Source: Nectonema munidae (Eukaryota; Nematomorpha; Nectonematoida; Nectonematidae). Taken from it: 64,000 nt of DNA. The DNA lies in assembly GCA_030549495.1 (NCBI GenBank), contig JAUIRK010000923.1, positions 496,001 through 560,000 of the forward strand, in the 5' to 3' direction. Both the position numbers and the translations under genes were made by a program. Below the pieces are notes generated by a model, which ran no database searches, had not been told where the DNA came from, and worked only from the letters and a program-made list of their open reading frames with translations. Shown piece by piece: positions 1-12,182 of the stretch. The first letter of the stretch is position 1. Every line of letters starts with the position of its first letter.

Positions 1-79
1 CACGGTAAACTTCATCCCTACCTATACTTTCTATTAAACGTAATTCTCTAATTCAAAAAACCGTGCCTGATCCTTTCTT

Positions 80-911
80 TTTGGGATAAATCAATTTTTT
101 GACATTTTTGATTGATTTTTATAAAAAAAAATGAATATCACCACTGAATTACGCATGCTTAAAAATGGGTATATATGTGTAAAAAACTTTATAATATTAC
201 TTAGATAAAAGTTTCTTTTTAAGATGAGCTGTCATATATAAATCAATGCTTTGATAACTTTAATTGATTTTTATAAAAAAAAATGAATATCACCGCTGAA
301 TTCAGCATGCTTGAAAATGGGTGTATATGTATAAAAAACATTATATAATTATTTAGATAAAAAGTTTCTTTTTTGAGATGAGCTGTCATATGTAAATCAC
401 TTTTTTGACAGGTTTGAATGATTTTCATAAAAAATGAATATCACCACTGAATTCAGCATATTTGAAAATGGGTATACATGTGTAAAAAACTTTATATTAT
501 TTAGATAAAAAGTTCCTTTTTGAGATGAGCTGTCACATTTAGATCAATTTTTTGACAGGTTTGATTGATTTTCATAAAAAATGAATATCATCACTGGATT
601 CAGCATATTTGAAAATGGGTATACATGTGTAAAAAACTTTATATACTTATTTAGATAATAAGTCCTTTTTGAGATGAGCTGTCACATTTAGATCAATTTT
701 TGACAGGTTTGATTGATTTTCATAAAAAATGAATATCACCACTGAATTCAGCATATTTGAAAATGGGTATACATGCGTAAAAAACTTTATATAATTATTT
801 AAATAAAAAGTTCTTTTTTGAGATGAGCTGTCAAATATAAATCAATTTTTTGACAGGTTTGATTGATTTTCATAAAAAATGGGCATCACCACTGAATTCA
901 GCATAGTTGAA
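80..911. repeat. Tandem array, ~150-bp unit
   Basis: About five and a half imperfect head-to-tail copies of an AT-rich unit. The landmark GATGAGCTGTCA recurs at 223, 377, 524, 673 and 822, a spacing of 154, 147, 149 and 149. A second landmark, TGAATATCACCACTGAATT, recurs in step with it. The array may continue left of the window. No coding potential; short frames across it are chance. It looks like a minisatellite or small satellite block. Confidence 0.9.
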
Positions 912-1352
912 ATATATATGTAACATTAAAAATATTTATAAAAACTTATTAATATCTGAGAAAAATAGTAGGGGGGGGCACTTTACGCCCCCCCAGCACT
1001 TGAGCGAACAAATTTTGCCCAACACTAATAGGGTTAAAATTGTAAAAAAAATACAATTTTTTTTTTATAAACCAAAATTTACAACGAAGTTCGCTCATTT
1101 CACATATGCGTCTGATGTGATATTGATGATCATGTAGGGACAGAAAAATAGAGAGAATTGTGATGAAGTTAGGAGTGAGTGTAGGATAAAATGAAATATG
1201 TTTTTCATCCTTTGATCTGTCAACAATGATGAACAGTATTTATTCTTTAGTTTGTTTTTAAAATTTTTTGATCGATTGTTTCACCTAGCAGAGAAGCAAA
1301 TTGCATCACGTTTTTATTTCATATTTCTAACTTTTCATTTCTTTCAATCCTA
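912..1352. other. Gene-free AT-rich stretch with a G8/C7 hairpin
   Basis: Nothing coding recognised. At 971-994 a run of eight G is followed by a run of seven C nine bases later, able to form a tight stem. The 5' end of the Tigger element that follows should lie here, but I could not find a terminal repeat matching the candidate 3' end near 3466. Confidence 0.5.
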
Positions 1353-2843
1353 ATGTCTTCATTCACACGTAAAAGAGTAATGTACGAAATAGATTTGCAA
1401 ACGAAAGTTCGATTAATCAAGGAATCACGAAACTCGCCTAAACCGACTCAAAAGGAAATTAGCCTAAAGTACGGCATTGGTATTTAGTACAGTCAGTATC
1501 TGGTATAATGAAAAAAGCAGACTTCTATCTTAACAATTTTGTAAAAAAGGCTGACGGAAAAAAGAAAAGACTTGAAAAAAGTTGTAGATTCGACAAACTC
1601 AATCAAATGATGTATGAGTGGTTTGTACAAGCGCGAAACAAAAATTTTCCTACATCTGGTCCAATTATACAAGCCAATACAGTCGAGTACAGCAAGATAC
1701 TCTCTTTCAGGAGAGAAAGCTGCTGTAGATTAAAAAACGCTAGAAGACTGGATCCGAAAAATTCCTGATTTGAATCAAGGATATGAGCTAAAAGATGTGT
1801 TCAATTGCGACGAAACGGGCCTTTTTTATCGTGCCTTGCTAAACAAAACTCTCGTAACCAAGTCAAACAGTCATAGTGGCGCAAAGAATTCCAAAGAACG
1901 ACTGACAGTTTTACTCGAGTGCAGTGTTATTGGTGAAAAATTAACGCTAGTAGTTATAGGAAAGTCAAAAAAGCCAAGATATATGAAAGCTGTAAAAAGT
2001 GATTAGCTACCAGTCGCATATACCTATAACAAAAATCTTGGATGACCTCTCAAATATTTACTGCTTGGTTGATTGAGCTCAATAAAGAAATTAAACACCA
2101 GAAGAGAAAGATTTAGATCTTTTTGGACAAAGCGACCTCTCACACACCTGCTACAACGGAGCTTTCTAATGTTTCCTTAAAATTTCTTCCCACCAACACA
2201 ATTTCCCTTATTCAACCACTCGACCAAGGGGTAATTCGATCTTTTAAAGCTAAATATCAAAAGTTAATGTTAGTGCAACTGATAACAAAGATGGATACTA
2301 TAAACACTGGGGCCAACTTGTTAAAAGCTACTACAGTTCTAGATGCGCTTTATTGGATTTCAACGGCATGGAGAGAGAGACTAGACAAACTACTATATCT
2401 CAATGTTCCAAACGATGCGGATTCCCAGTAGTCGATTCATCGGAAGAAGTAATAGAAGATGTCGAAGAAGATCCTTCATTGAAACTTTGAGTGAATCAAT
2501 TCGTAGAAGACCCCATCAATGAAGATGCTTACATAGTGATTAATGCATCTCAACCTACAGAAGATAGGGATAATTGGGAAACTTCCATCGTTCAAAATTT
2601 CTCTCAAGTAAGCGACTCTGTAAGTGTGGAAAGTGGTGATGATTTGCGAGTCGCAGAATTTGAACAAATTTCTCTGAAATTAACTCGCAAAAAATGATGA
2701 ATATTTTGAAAAAACTTGAGGACTTTGCTACTTCCGAAGAGCCAAGCATGTTGGCACATATCCATCAATTGAATATAAATAATTTATCTATAGCTAAAAA
2801 CAAGTTAGCTCCAAGACAAACTCTTCTGGATGATTACTTATGA
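1353..2843 (+). pseudogene. Tigger/pogo-type transposase relic (CENP-B-like)
   Basis: Cut-and-paste transposase of the Tc1/mariner superfamily, pogo/Tigger branch, decayed. A good N-terminus starts at 1353 (MSSFTRKRV, then QKEISLKYGIG), the CENP-B-type helix-turn-helix. The frame is then lost. Further blocks at 1508-1768, 1770-2006, 2123-2431 and 2491-2697 carry the DDE domain: FNCDETGLFYRALL holds the first catalytic aspartate and ATSHTP...LPTNTISLIQPLDQGVI is the typical second half. The frame ends in the family-like TLLDDYL and a stop at 2841-2843. At least four frame breaks and several stops make it non-functional. The block order and the PLDQGVI motif make the family call firm. It stands alone upstream of the receptor gene and is unrelated to it. 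Confidence 0.9.
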
Positions 2844-3411
2844 TGAAGATAATTTTTTTATTTATTATAATTTGTTCATTCTTTTTTCAATTAAACAATC
2901 GTTTCATTTTCAAATAAAGAATTTTTCTTTAATTTCCCAGTAAAAAAGGTCTACCGCAAATCTTCTAAATTTTTCTAGTGTTTATAAACTTCGGTAGTAC
3001 ACCGTGTGATGCAATGAGCTTAACAAAATGGATAGATGTTCTGCTACCCATAGTGTTAAACATTTAAAATGAAGATGTTTTTAACCTTTTTCTGTTTTTA
3101 TCTTACGTTTTGGATCAGAAGGTGTTTTTTTCCTTTTTATATATTCGACGTAATTGTATCAGTTTTGTATGTTTCTAACCATTACAATTTAGAAAAAAGA
3201 AATTCCAGTTAAAATGAACTTTTTTTCTTTTTTTTTTATTTTAAGTTACAAGAGTTATGCTGAAAATGCGAGCAATACTAGGAAAGCATGAAAAAAGTTA
3301 ATGGCAATTTTTAATCCAATTTTTGTCCTTATAACATTTAGAATTATTAAGGTTTGATAAAATAATAGCCATTTTATTAAAACACCATTATAAATCTTAC
3401 CACAAAATCCT
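2844..3411. other. AT-rich 3' part of the Tigger element
   Basis: No coding signal. This is probably the 3' untranslated part of the Tigger transposon, since a family-like terminal repeat follows at 3412-3466. Confidence 0.4.
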
Positions 3412-3466
3412 TTATATACCGAACGTTTTTGTTGTCCCTATGGGAATTCGGTTTACACAGGTTTCA
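3412..3466 (-). repeat. Candidate 3' terminal inverted repeat of the Tigger element
   Basis: Read on the minus strand the segment begins GTGAAACCTGTGTAAACCGA and continues with a GGGACAACAAAAACGTTCGG block. This is the layout of Tigger terminal repeats (a CAGTG-type start, then a GGGAC...GTTCG core). It is followed outward by a TA-rich run, consistent with a TA target. The matching 5' repeat was not found. Confidence 0.5.
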
Positions 3467-3477
3467 CTATATATATA

Positions 3478-4170
3478 TATTTTTATACAAAATCAACCAT
3501 ACAGACTTCAATTCCGTACACAATTTTCGTAATTAGGGTGTGAAAAATTCTGAAACTGTCAATAAAATTTGTGGTTTACTCCTGAAAATTATATGTATGA
3601 ACATTATTCAAATAAAAATACACATTTTTATACTAAATCAAGCATGCTAATTTAAATTCCGAAGTCATTTTTTGAAATTTGGTTTTCAAAATTTCGAAAG
3701 GTGTCAAACAATTTTGTGGTTTACATCTGAAACTCCAAGAATATTAATTAAATTTTAAACTAAATATTTTTTTATATCAAATCTTTTCATTTCTCAGTTT
3801 TATCAACTATGATTAGGAAATGTCTAAAAGTATTTGCAGTTTACTTCTGAAAAAGTTTCTCCAAAAACATTTATACACATTTTAAATATATTTTTAAAAT
3901 AAATCGAACATGTAGATTTTATTTCTAAACACATTTTTTGCAATTAGAGTGTCATTTTTTGGCTAAGTTTTTCCCATTACTGTGAAAAAATGTGTCAAAG
4001 TACAAATAGAATTAGTAGTATATTCCTGGAAATTATCTCATAAACATATTTCCATAATTTAAATAAAATTTATTTTTTATTCTTAATTTTTTTATTAGGA
4101 TGGTTCCTTCATTTCGGGACGTAGTTTTCCAAATTAGGGTGCATGGATGTGTGGAATTATCAATCAAATT
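3478..4170. repeat. Decayed tandem repeat, unit ~120-180 bp
   Basis: Old tandem repeat. The phrase GTGGTTTACTCCTGAAA at 3571 recurs in degraded form at 3716 (GTGGTTTACATCTGAAA), 3836 (GCAGTTTACTTCTGAAA) and 4015 (GTAGTATATTCCTGGAA). A partner phrase of the type TTTTTATACTAAATCAAGCA recurs at about 3480, 3626 and 3892. Unequal spacing shows indels. No coding content. Confidence 0.7.
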
Positions 4171-4547
4171 TGACATTTTGGAAAAAAGAAATACTGAAAA
4201 AAACTGCATTTTCTCAAAAAACTCAAATCAAAAAATTCACTTTTGATTGAAAATCACTATTAAAATTTTGATTGAGGATAAAAATATCCTTCAAATTTAA
4301 AATAATTTTTAATAGAATATCGTCCATGTTTTTCATTTCTGTACTTAAAAAGTAAATGAATTCAACAGTAGAGTGTGTTCATTGGTAATCATAAGATTAA
4401 AGAAACCGCTGATATGATTACCAAATTAAAACAAAATAATAGATGGTGTAACACAACACAATAACAAATCAATGGAATGATGTCACAACATTGTAAAAAA
4501 CGATTAAAATATATTCATGATAATGTAAGTAAATGTGGAAGATATAT
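4171..4547. other. AT-rich spacer
   Basis: Low-complexity AT-rich DNA; no gene, RNA or recognised repeat. Confidence 0.4.
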
Positions 4548-4669
4548 TTAACCTTTTCGTGACCAGTGTATCTTCAATACATAAACCATTTTACCTTCAT
4601 CTGCAGTTTTGTATATGAATCTGCTTTTTAATAAATTTCGTCTGATTTTTTTGGTCACCAAAGGATTAA
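4548..4669 (+). mobile_element. piggyBac-type MITE, copy 1 (decayed)
   Basis: Short non-autonomous element flanked by TTAA at 4548-4551 and 4666-4669. It starts CCTTTTCGTGACCAG and ends with the rough inverse, TTGGTCACCAAAGG. TTAA targets and C-rich ends are the signature of piggyBac transposition. It is a diverged relative of the copies at 41138 and 41430. Confidence 0.75.
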
Positions 4670-5230
4670 TTAAAAACAAAAAATAAGAAAAATTTAGCGC
4701 TCCTTTCATTATTAAAAAAATAAAAGAACTTTTCATGAACTTCACAAAACAGTTTCTAACAACATATTCATAATTATAACTACTTAAAAGAAAATATTTA
4801 ATAAGTTTTTTGGAAAAAAAACTGCTAGAAAATGGAATAGAGTCCAAATTTGCCATATTCCAAAGTTTAGCAACTTTTTAATTTATCGATTGTCTAGAGG
4901 TTTTTAATCTTTAAGTACGTACTTTGGCCTTTTGGGCGTAACCAAATATATAAATAGGACTTTGAAAATTAAAACCACTTTATCAAATATTGAAGGTATC
5001 AACTTGTTCATATACTTTTATAAAAAATTGAAAAAGTATATATATAAGCATCCTCTATTTTAAGAATTTCATATTCATAAAACAATTGAGTTGTATGTAA
5101 ATTAAGAATCATATACATATCTTACACCCTTCTTTTGAATTGACTGAATTTTCAGGTTATTAGTGGGTCCATAAAAAGGTTATAGTAGTTAATATGCGAT
5201 AAAAAAGTGGATTTAAATAATTTGATACTT
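4670..5230. other. AT-rich spacer
   Basis: No recognised gene. The right part may belong to the 3' side of the decayed LINE that begins near 5300, but I could not identify any conserved protein motif in it. Confidence 0.35.
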
Positions 5231-5299
5231 TTTAGAAAAACTTTTTAAAATGTATTCAAAACTCCAAAAACAAGATTTAAATTTGAATATAAATACAAG

Positions 5300-6840
5300 A
5301 TATTGACAGACAAAATGAAATAATAGTGTTCCCAAGACTGAGCATTGATGAACTCCTAAGTTGAAGTATACTTTATCAGATTCAGCATCAAAAAAAATTT
5401 TTTTTTACGATTAGGCAGATAAGATTCCAAAAAACTTATACTTGATAAATATAGCCCATGGGAAAATAGTTTATTCAATAGTAATTTATAGGCCATTCAA
5501 AGCTCTACTAAAATCAATGAAAGCCAAGACCATAGTCCGAACTTGTTAGGAAATCTTTGATAAAGGAAAGGTGAAAAAATTAAGAATTGTGCTCTTTTCG
5601 AAAACCAAATTGATGATTAAATATTTATTTATCTATTTAAAGTGAATGCCGATTTTAAAATACGAATTAAACTTATTGGTCGATAGCTGCATCCGTTTGA
5701 AGAAGAAGAAGAAGAAGAAGAAGAAGAAGAAGAAGAAGAAGAAGAAGAAGAAGAAGAAGAAGAAGAAGAAGAAGAAGAAGAAGAAGAAGAAGAAGAAGAA
5801 GAAGAAGAAGAAGAAGAAGAAGAAGAAGAAGAAGAAGAAGAAGAAGAAGAAGAAGAAGAAGAAGAAGAAGAAGAAGAAGAAGAAGAAGAAGAAGAAGAAG
5901 AAGAAGAAGAAGAAGAAGAAGAAGAAGAAGAAGAAGAAGAAGAAGAAGAAGAAGAAGAAGAAGAAGAAGAAGAAGAAGAAGAAGAAGAAGAAGAAGAAGA
6001 AGAAGAAGAAGAAGAAGAAGAAGAAGAAGAAGAAGAAGAAGAAGAAGAAGAAGAAGAAGAAGAAGAAGAAGAAGAAGAAGAAGAAGAAGAAGAAGAAGAA
6101 GAAGAAGAAGAAGAAGAAGAAGAAGAAGAAGAAGAAGAAGAAGAAGAAGAAGAAGAAGAAGAAGAAGAAGAAGAAGAAGAAGAAGAAGAAGAAGAAGAAG
6201 AAGAAGAAGAAGAAGAAGAAGAAGAAGAAGAAGAAGAAGAAGAAGAAGAAGAAGAAGAAGAAGAAGAAGAAGAAGAAGAAGAAGAAGAAGAAGAAGAAGA
6301 AGAAGAAGAAGAAGAAGAAGAAGAAGAAGAAGAAGAAGAAGAAGAAGAAGAAGAAGAAGAAGAAGAAGAAGAAGAAGAAGAAGAAGAAGAAGAAGAAGAA
6401 GAAGAAGAAGAAGAAGAAGAAGAAGAAGAAGAAGAAGAAGAAGAAGAAGAAGAAGAAGAAGAAGAAGAAGAAGAAGAAGAAGAAGAAGAAGAAGAAGAAG
6501 AAGAAGAAGAAGAAGAAGAAGAAGAAGAAGAAGAAGAAGAAGAAGAAGAAGAAGAAGAAGAAGAAGAAGAAGAAGAAGAAGAAGAAGAAGAAGAAGAAGA
6601 AGAAGAAGAAGAAGAAGAAGAAGAAGAAGAAGAAGAAGAAGAAGAAGAAGAAGAAGAAGAAGAAGAAGAAGAAGAAGAAGAAGAAGAAGAAGAAGAAGAA
6701 GAAGAAGAAGAAGAAGAAGAAGAAAAAGAAGAAGAAGAAGAAGAAGATTCTATTATAACAACAATTTATATAGGCATTATTTTGAACTTTTTTTTAAAAC
6801 TGGAATGAGTCTACATAATTCGAAGAGATTAGAAAAAGTA
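5300..6840 (-). pseudogene. Decayed LINE reverse transcriptase, split by a GAA array
   Basis: Remains of a non-LTR reverse transcriptase on the minus strand, in pieces. Next to the GAA array (5640-5698) is CSYRPISL, matching the usual NYRPISL block. At about 5580-5618 is HQFGFRKEHNS (usual form QFGFRKGHST). At 5493-5542 is TMVLAFIDFSRAL, the motif A region, with the catalytic FD lost. At 5304-5370 is GVHQCSVLGTLLF (usual form GVPQGSVLGPLLF). On the far side of the array (6770-6830) is RLIPVLKKSS, matching the block that normally lies just upstream of NYRPISL. Frames change between pieces and stops are frequent, so the copy is dead. Jockey/CR1-like clades are the closest by motif memory; clade not settled. 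Confidence 0.75.
5699..6747. repeat. Giant (GAA)n microsatellite, ~349 units
   Basis: 1,049 bases of GAA with a single interruption (G to A at 6725), so homogenised or recently expanded. The + strand is pure purine. GAA/TTC arrays of this kind are known to form triplex DNA and to slow polymerases. The long lysine-only reading frame across it is an artefact. Conserved LINE blocks lie on both sides, so the array appears to have arisen inside a dead LINE. Confidence 0.98.
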
Positions 6841-6855
6841 GAATCAATTAATTTT

Positions 6856-6925
6856 TTGCCTGTAAACCAGCATAAGTGGCTTATGTACGGTGCGCATCAA
6901 GCCAACTTACAAACTAAACTCAGAA
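6856..6925 (+). repeat. Interspersed repeat fragment (copy of the 63105 repeat)
   Basis: TTGCCTGTAAACCAGCATAA and the following ~45 bases (ending in ACAAACTAAA) match 63105-63170 closely, and the second half matches 62456-62503. Family unknown. Confidence 0.7.
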
Positions 6926-9900
6926 ATTAAAAATTTTTTGCTTTATTTTGTGACATTTTATTTATGGTTTTTTCTTTTATTTCATTTATTTTTTATTTTC
7001 AGAAAAGTACGGAAAGCGGATTCTTTTAAATTTATTTACTTCAATTCATAAAATTTTATGGTATCTTATTACAATTTTTTTTATTATTATTATTTAGGTT
7101 TTTATCTTTATTTTATAATATTTTATTATTTTTTAGCCTTTCTGTAAATCCTCTAATTTTAAAATCGTAGTATAAAATTTTACATCCTACCATGCAAAAC
7201 TAGTTATATTTATTTTTAATTTATGACAATTTGCTGTTTAATTTAATGTTCTAAGACCTTACGTTTACCGTAAATAATTAAACTCATAAATAACGCCCAC
7301 AGACGTGAAAATTTTTTTTTGCTATTTTTTGACATCAAATTTTTTTTCTCTTTAGAATTAAATATCAAACAATGCAAAAGATAAATAATTACAGTCGTAG
7401 TTGTAGCTTTATTTTTTGACCTAGGACTCTGCGTTATTTTTCTGAATTCGGATCAGAAAATATATTTTCGGCTCCATATAGTCTTATTTGAAATTAGATT
7501 TTTTAGGTTTCCGTCTTAAATTTTCTCTTCGTAGAAATCATACTTTGGCTTAGTAAGAATCTATATTTTTGTGCAATGGATAATCAGTTTTATTGAAAAA
7601 TTCACTGATTGTATGTTCTATTGTCAATACCCAACCTTTTAAAATAGTTTTTTGGTGCCTTCAGAAAAATAGTAAAATAAGCGGAAAAACTGGTATAGCT
7701 GACTAATTTCTACTCGATTTTCTACAAGCAACCGTTCTTAGACTACTTACTCAATTACGTAGTTAGAAAGTGAGCAATAGTAGCAGAGTCCCATATAAAT
7801 AAAAAACCTTTTATTATAAGAAATTAAAAAAGAAAAGCAAACGGTTCATTTTCAAAAATCGAGCCTTTGTGGGGTTCATGAATATAACTTTGATGCTAAT
7901 CGTCTGCCTTTTTCAATCAAGTTTTATATATTTAAATCTATTGATGACGCCCGTTTTTAATCCTCATTCACATTTTGCCCCCTGCCCTTCTAACACCTTT
8001 CTTCTCCTTTTTTCATAAAATATTAATTTTTTGCAATATTCTCTCGTGAACCCTTTAATAATTGATTGCGAATCTAATAACGTTCTTTATTATCATTCAA
8101 ATCTGTCAATCAATGTTGGATATAAACCATGAATGGATTGTTTTACATGTGGTTTTTGCTAAATTTTTTGTTAATTTATTAAATAAATCAACATTTTGTG
8201 TTACACTCAAAATATTTCACTTTTCCAGTAAATTAGCTTTGGCGTGTGAGTTACTCCAAATAATTTGTTTATTATTTTTAAGCAAACAAAATAAATCAAA
8301 CTTTTTCTATTTGATAATGATGGTATTTTTGTCAATCCATACATATATGATGAATACTGTATATCAATCGCTAATATTCGCTTAATTCGCCAATACATTT
8401 GCTTTTATATACTTTAGCCAAATCGATAAAATAATTTCCCCCTTGATATAATTTATGATTCTATCGATATCATCAATAAAGGTGGGACTAAATCTCTACT
8501 CAAGATGGCCTGAAATCAAGTTTATTAAAAGATCTCAACGTTTAAATTCATTAATCTTTAAAAAAAAATCAATAATACCCCTATAGATGGATCATGTATT
8601 GTAATATATTCAATGAGAAATAATAGATCCAACCGTAAAATTTTATGAAAGTTTGATTCTTGTTACTAAAGAGACAGCTTCAAACCAAGTATTTCTATAC
8701 GACCTCAATTGTTTTAGTTACAAATTCATTCTCGTCTGGTAATGTCATTATTCTAACTTTTGAATAAAATTTTTTTTACTGCTTTTCTTTACCTTTTACA
8801 TATTTCAAGGACTCAACGCCATTTCATCTATATCCCTATTTGATTCAAGGGATGGGTGGCGTGTGAAAAAGCCTTTCGCTTCACTAATAATTATGATTTT
8901 TTTAAATTTTATATTATTAAAAGACTTGTTTTGGATTGTGAATGGACTTTCTTTACCAATATTAATTTTTTTATTTAATTTTTTTTAATTTATAAAAATT
9001 ATAAAAAAAAGTTTGTCCCCAACCCAAATAATTTTAAGGATGTGCGCTCCTGATATTATTGTGTTTCAGATAAATTAAGTATCACTCATTAGTTCTCATT
9101 TCTATTATTTTCAAATAAAAAGTGTGAAATTTCAATTTTGTTTTACATTTCCCTTCATTTTTTTAAATCTATTATTTGTCTTAGTCCAATAATTTATTCT
9201 ATTTAAATTTCTTCCAAGCTTTTTCAGTTTTTTAAAAAAATTTTAAAAAGAAAAAAGGCAGGAAACTCCTCATTTTTACTTTCACTAAAAAAGTTTAACA
9301 TTAAAATAGTCATCTTCTGGCGATAATAATTATGGGCCATTTTTTAGCAACCTGTATTAAGTTAATAATTGACAAAATTTGTTCAAACGTAAGCAAAGCC
9401 TTTTCATTCCTAATAATCATGAGATTAAGAAAAGAATCAAAACAAGACATTTACGAAACGTATAAGAAAGTCTTAGTACACAAAATTCCATTTTCCTAAG
9501 AAACTTTTGCTACTTTTGAGTTTCTTATAAATAAAAAGCTATATTTTATTGACTTGGTACTTGATAGCTTAATTCGTAAGTATTATAATTTCAATTTTCA
9601 TAATAGAGATGAATGAATATCCAAAAGAATTTTCAAAATATAATTGCCTTCTTCATTCTAGAGTTTTCTCAAAAAATTCTAATCCAGTTAGAATTTTTCA
9701 CTTGATTTGGTGGAAATATGGACACTATGAGGTTATCTATCCTAAAAAGTGATTTTGAGAATACTGATTTTGTAAACCCACTTCTCTCTTCAATAAAAAT
9801 GCTTCTTTTCTTTGTAGCTGTGAAACATGGCAACGCTTCTGTGTCTACCTCCAAAGTGCATATAATTTTTTAGAGAGAACACACCCGCTTGTCGTCCTTC

Positions 9901-10445
9901 CCTACAAAGTGGTTTCAAAAAGTGAATTAGAATTGTGTTAGCAAACACTGAAAGCACAATCCAATCATTATACCCTTCTTAATATATTCTAAACATATTT
10001 TTTTCTCAAAAGGTGCCGCTCCCCCACTCTAACATGCATAATTTCATTCTCAGCAGGTTTTTGTGCACACCACTCATCCTTCATTCGGCTCTATGCATGA
10101 GATTTTTGCTTCAAGATGCTAACACGCACCTTCACACACTCACTATTTTTACATCCTGCAATTATCTTTGACAAAATTGAAACATTAAATTTCACTTTGC
10201 CTTTAAGCTATGTTTCATGAGTCTGCCTTATTTTTTTCAAAGTGTTTGTTTGAAAACACAGGTTGGTACACTCTACTTTTTCTGAATACGCTCTTTTGTA
10301 ATTAACTTCATAGAGATTAACTCTTTGAGAACCATGTCTAGTGGCAGCATGATACATGTTATTTTTAGAGGCATAAATAAAGAGTTGGTCTAGGTGCTAT
10401 AAATTTGAATCCATTTTTGCACCTCCTTACACGCTACTTCTACTG
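6926..10445. other. 3.5-kb AT-rich intergenic stretch, nothing recognised
   Basis: No frame has motif support. The longest (8062-8385, +) has biased AT-rich composition and no known domain. Frequent poly-A/T and short TA runs. The GC-richer part from 9990 could hold regulatory sequence, but nothing specific was identified. Confidence 0.4.
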
Positions 10446-10482
10446 CCGCGCGAGTGTCCCTTCTCGATGAAAACCACCCGCT
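10446..10482 (+). repeat. SINE fragment (3' part)
   Basis: Contains TTCTCGATGAAAACCACCC, which matches the 3' end of the SINE at 24181-24322 apart from a single inserted base. The tRNA-like head is missing. Confidence 0.45.
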
Positions 10483-11299
10483 CTACTACACTGGATCATC
10501 ACTAATTGGAAATGCTTGGGACTGGCCTACTTTCCTCTAGTTTGCTTTTATTTAAATAATAATAGCGAATTAGTGAAGATCCGATTTAGTGGTTTTCGGA
10601 TTAGCGATAGTCAACTGTTCTAGCATCTCTTCTTTTGTGTGTGGATTTCAAGGTCATGATATCTGACAACCTCAGATTTTCAGAAAAAAATAAGGTGGGT
10701 TTTCAAAATTTTCCAAAATTTTCTTTCATCATGTAAAATGTGACATAGTTTTCCTATTGTGTATTTATAAGAGAATACATCATAGCACCTCCTTTCTCTA
10801 TCTTTTGACTACAATACAGATCATGTCTCTTCAATGAAAACATTTTAATCTTCTACTAGTATCTTTTTTTGCGTCTTGAATCTAAGAATGCGTAACTAGA
10901 TCAGCTACCAATCTCTTTAGATTTTAGAGCCTCCAATCTCTTTAGATTTGTGATACACATGTAGTGCTTTTCCCAGAAAATTTTTTTATGCTTGGTCGAA
11001 TTACCAATTTTTTTTATATTTAGCGTAAAAATTTTTATGCCTATTGGCATTTTTTATATAAATAATTGTTTTAAATTTTACTTATTTTGTTGATTTTTAA
11101 TATTTTATCAAAATTTTAGTTCAAATATGTACCTTTTTTATTATAAAAAATCAAATATTAATAGCAATTTAAAAATGAAAAAAGAAAAAGCTTAAATAAA
11201 ATCAACAAACAAATTTCCAATAAATTCAAATTGCGAAAATTTTAAATGTAGGTGTTTCCAAAGAGTCACATATCACTATTTTAGATTGTTTTTTTCATG
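10483..11299. other. AT-rich spacer
   Basis: No gene recognised. The phrase CCAATCTCTTTAGATTT occurs twice in direct orientation around 10908-10950. Confidence 0.4.
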
Positions 11300-11438
11300 T
11301 TAACCCATTTAAGACCAAGCAAAGCAGACGATATCTAAAAAAAAGGCAGACGATTTATATTCAAAGTCATTGAAAAAAGCAGACGAAGATGAAATTACTT
11401 ATGTTCCAAAATAGGAACATTGGTCGTAAATGGGTTAA
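11300..11438 (+). mobile_element. piggyBac-type MITE, copy 4 (intact-looking)
   Basis: Flanked by TTAA (11300-11303, 11435-11438) with ends CCCATTTAAGACCAAG and ATTGGTCGTAAATGGG. Internally the word CAGACGA occurs three times. It is nearly identical to the copy at 45587-45724, which points to recent movement. Confidence 0.9.
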
Positions 11439-12040
11439 TGGTAAATATTTTGGGCAATTGATCACTAGCTTTATTTGGAAAAAATGAGCAGCGATAGTAT
11501 GTTTTATTGGCAATGCCCAACCTTTTAAGAAAAGTTGAAAATTGACTGTGTGAGCTTTTTTATGTTGGCTTTAGACAAATAGCAATTATCAGGCCTTTTT
11601 TGAACGCAACTTCTTGGAATGAAAAGTGAAAAATAAAAAAAACGCTAATTTTGATTTCAAATGTAGTAAACACTTGCTTACATTTCTTTGCTGAAGAGGG
11701 TGCAGCAAAAAAGAAAATTCTAAAAGAATTGCATACGTTTTGTGGAAAAATATGCGATTTAATTTGTATGAAAAAGCAAATAACGAGGCCCGAGTTGGCA
11801 GAAAAACAGAATTAATGTTAGCTCGTATTTATTAGTGGCATCCTATTTTTCTCAAAAATTTGGATTTGGATTGTTGAGTGTATTTTGACGCCTCTAACTT
11901 CATTTTTCAGGATTAAGCATCTAGGTTCTTTATACTTTAGGACAATTTGTTGATAACTTATGTTATTATTACTTATTCTTTCTGCTGATTCCCTTTTCAA
12001 CGAGACATCTTTGCTAAACAAAATTTTAACACTTATTGCT
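11439..12040. other. AT-rich spacer
   Basis: No gene recognised. A minus-strand frame (11818-12066) runs into the neighbouring SINE and has no motif support. Confidence 0.4.
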
Positions 12041-12182
12041 GTAAAGGTATCGTAGGGTGTTTTCATCGAGAAGGCACAATTGCGCCGCTTGTATCGAAGT
12101 GTGAGAAAAGTAGGCTTGATGGGGGATCGAACCCAACGCCTTCATTTATCGAAACCCGGTATTTAACCAACCTTACGCACAC
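12041..12182 (-). repeat. tRNA-derived SINE, copy B
   Basis: Minus-strand copy of the SINE at 24181-24322. It has the polymerase III B box (GGTTCGATCCC in reverse complement, with GGGATCGAACCC visible on +), the shared body TCGATACAAGCGGCGCAATT and the tail motif. About 145 bp. Confidence 0.8.

Noticed and set aside
5646-6758. Long reading frame made almost only of lysine
   Set aside because: It is the GAA microsatellite read in frame; no gene.
8062-8385. 107-codon frame on the + strand
   Set aside because: Hydrophobic, AT-driven composition, no motif, no splice or codon-use support.
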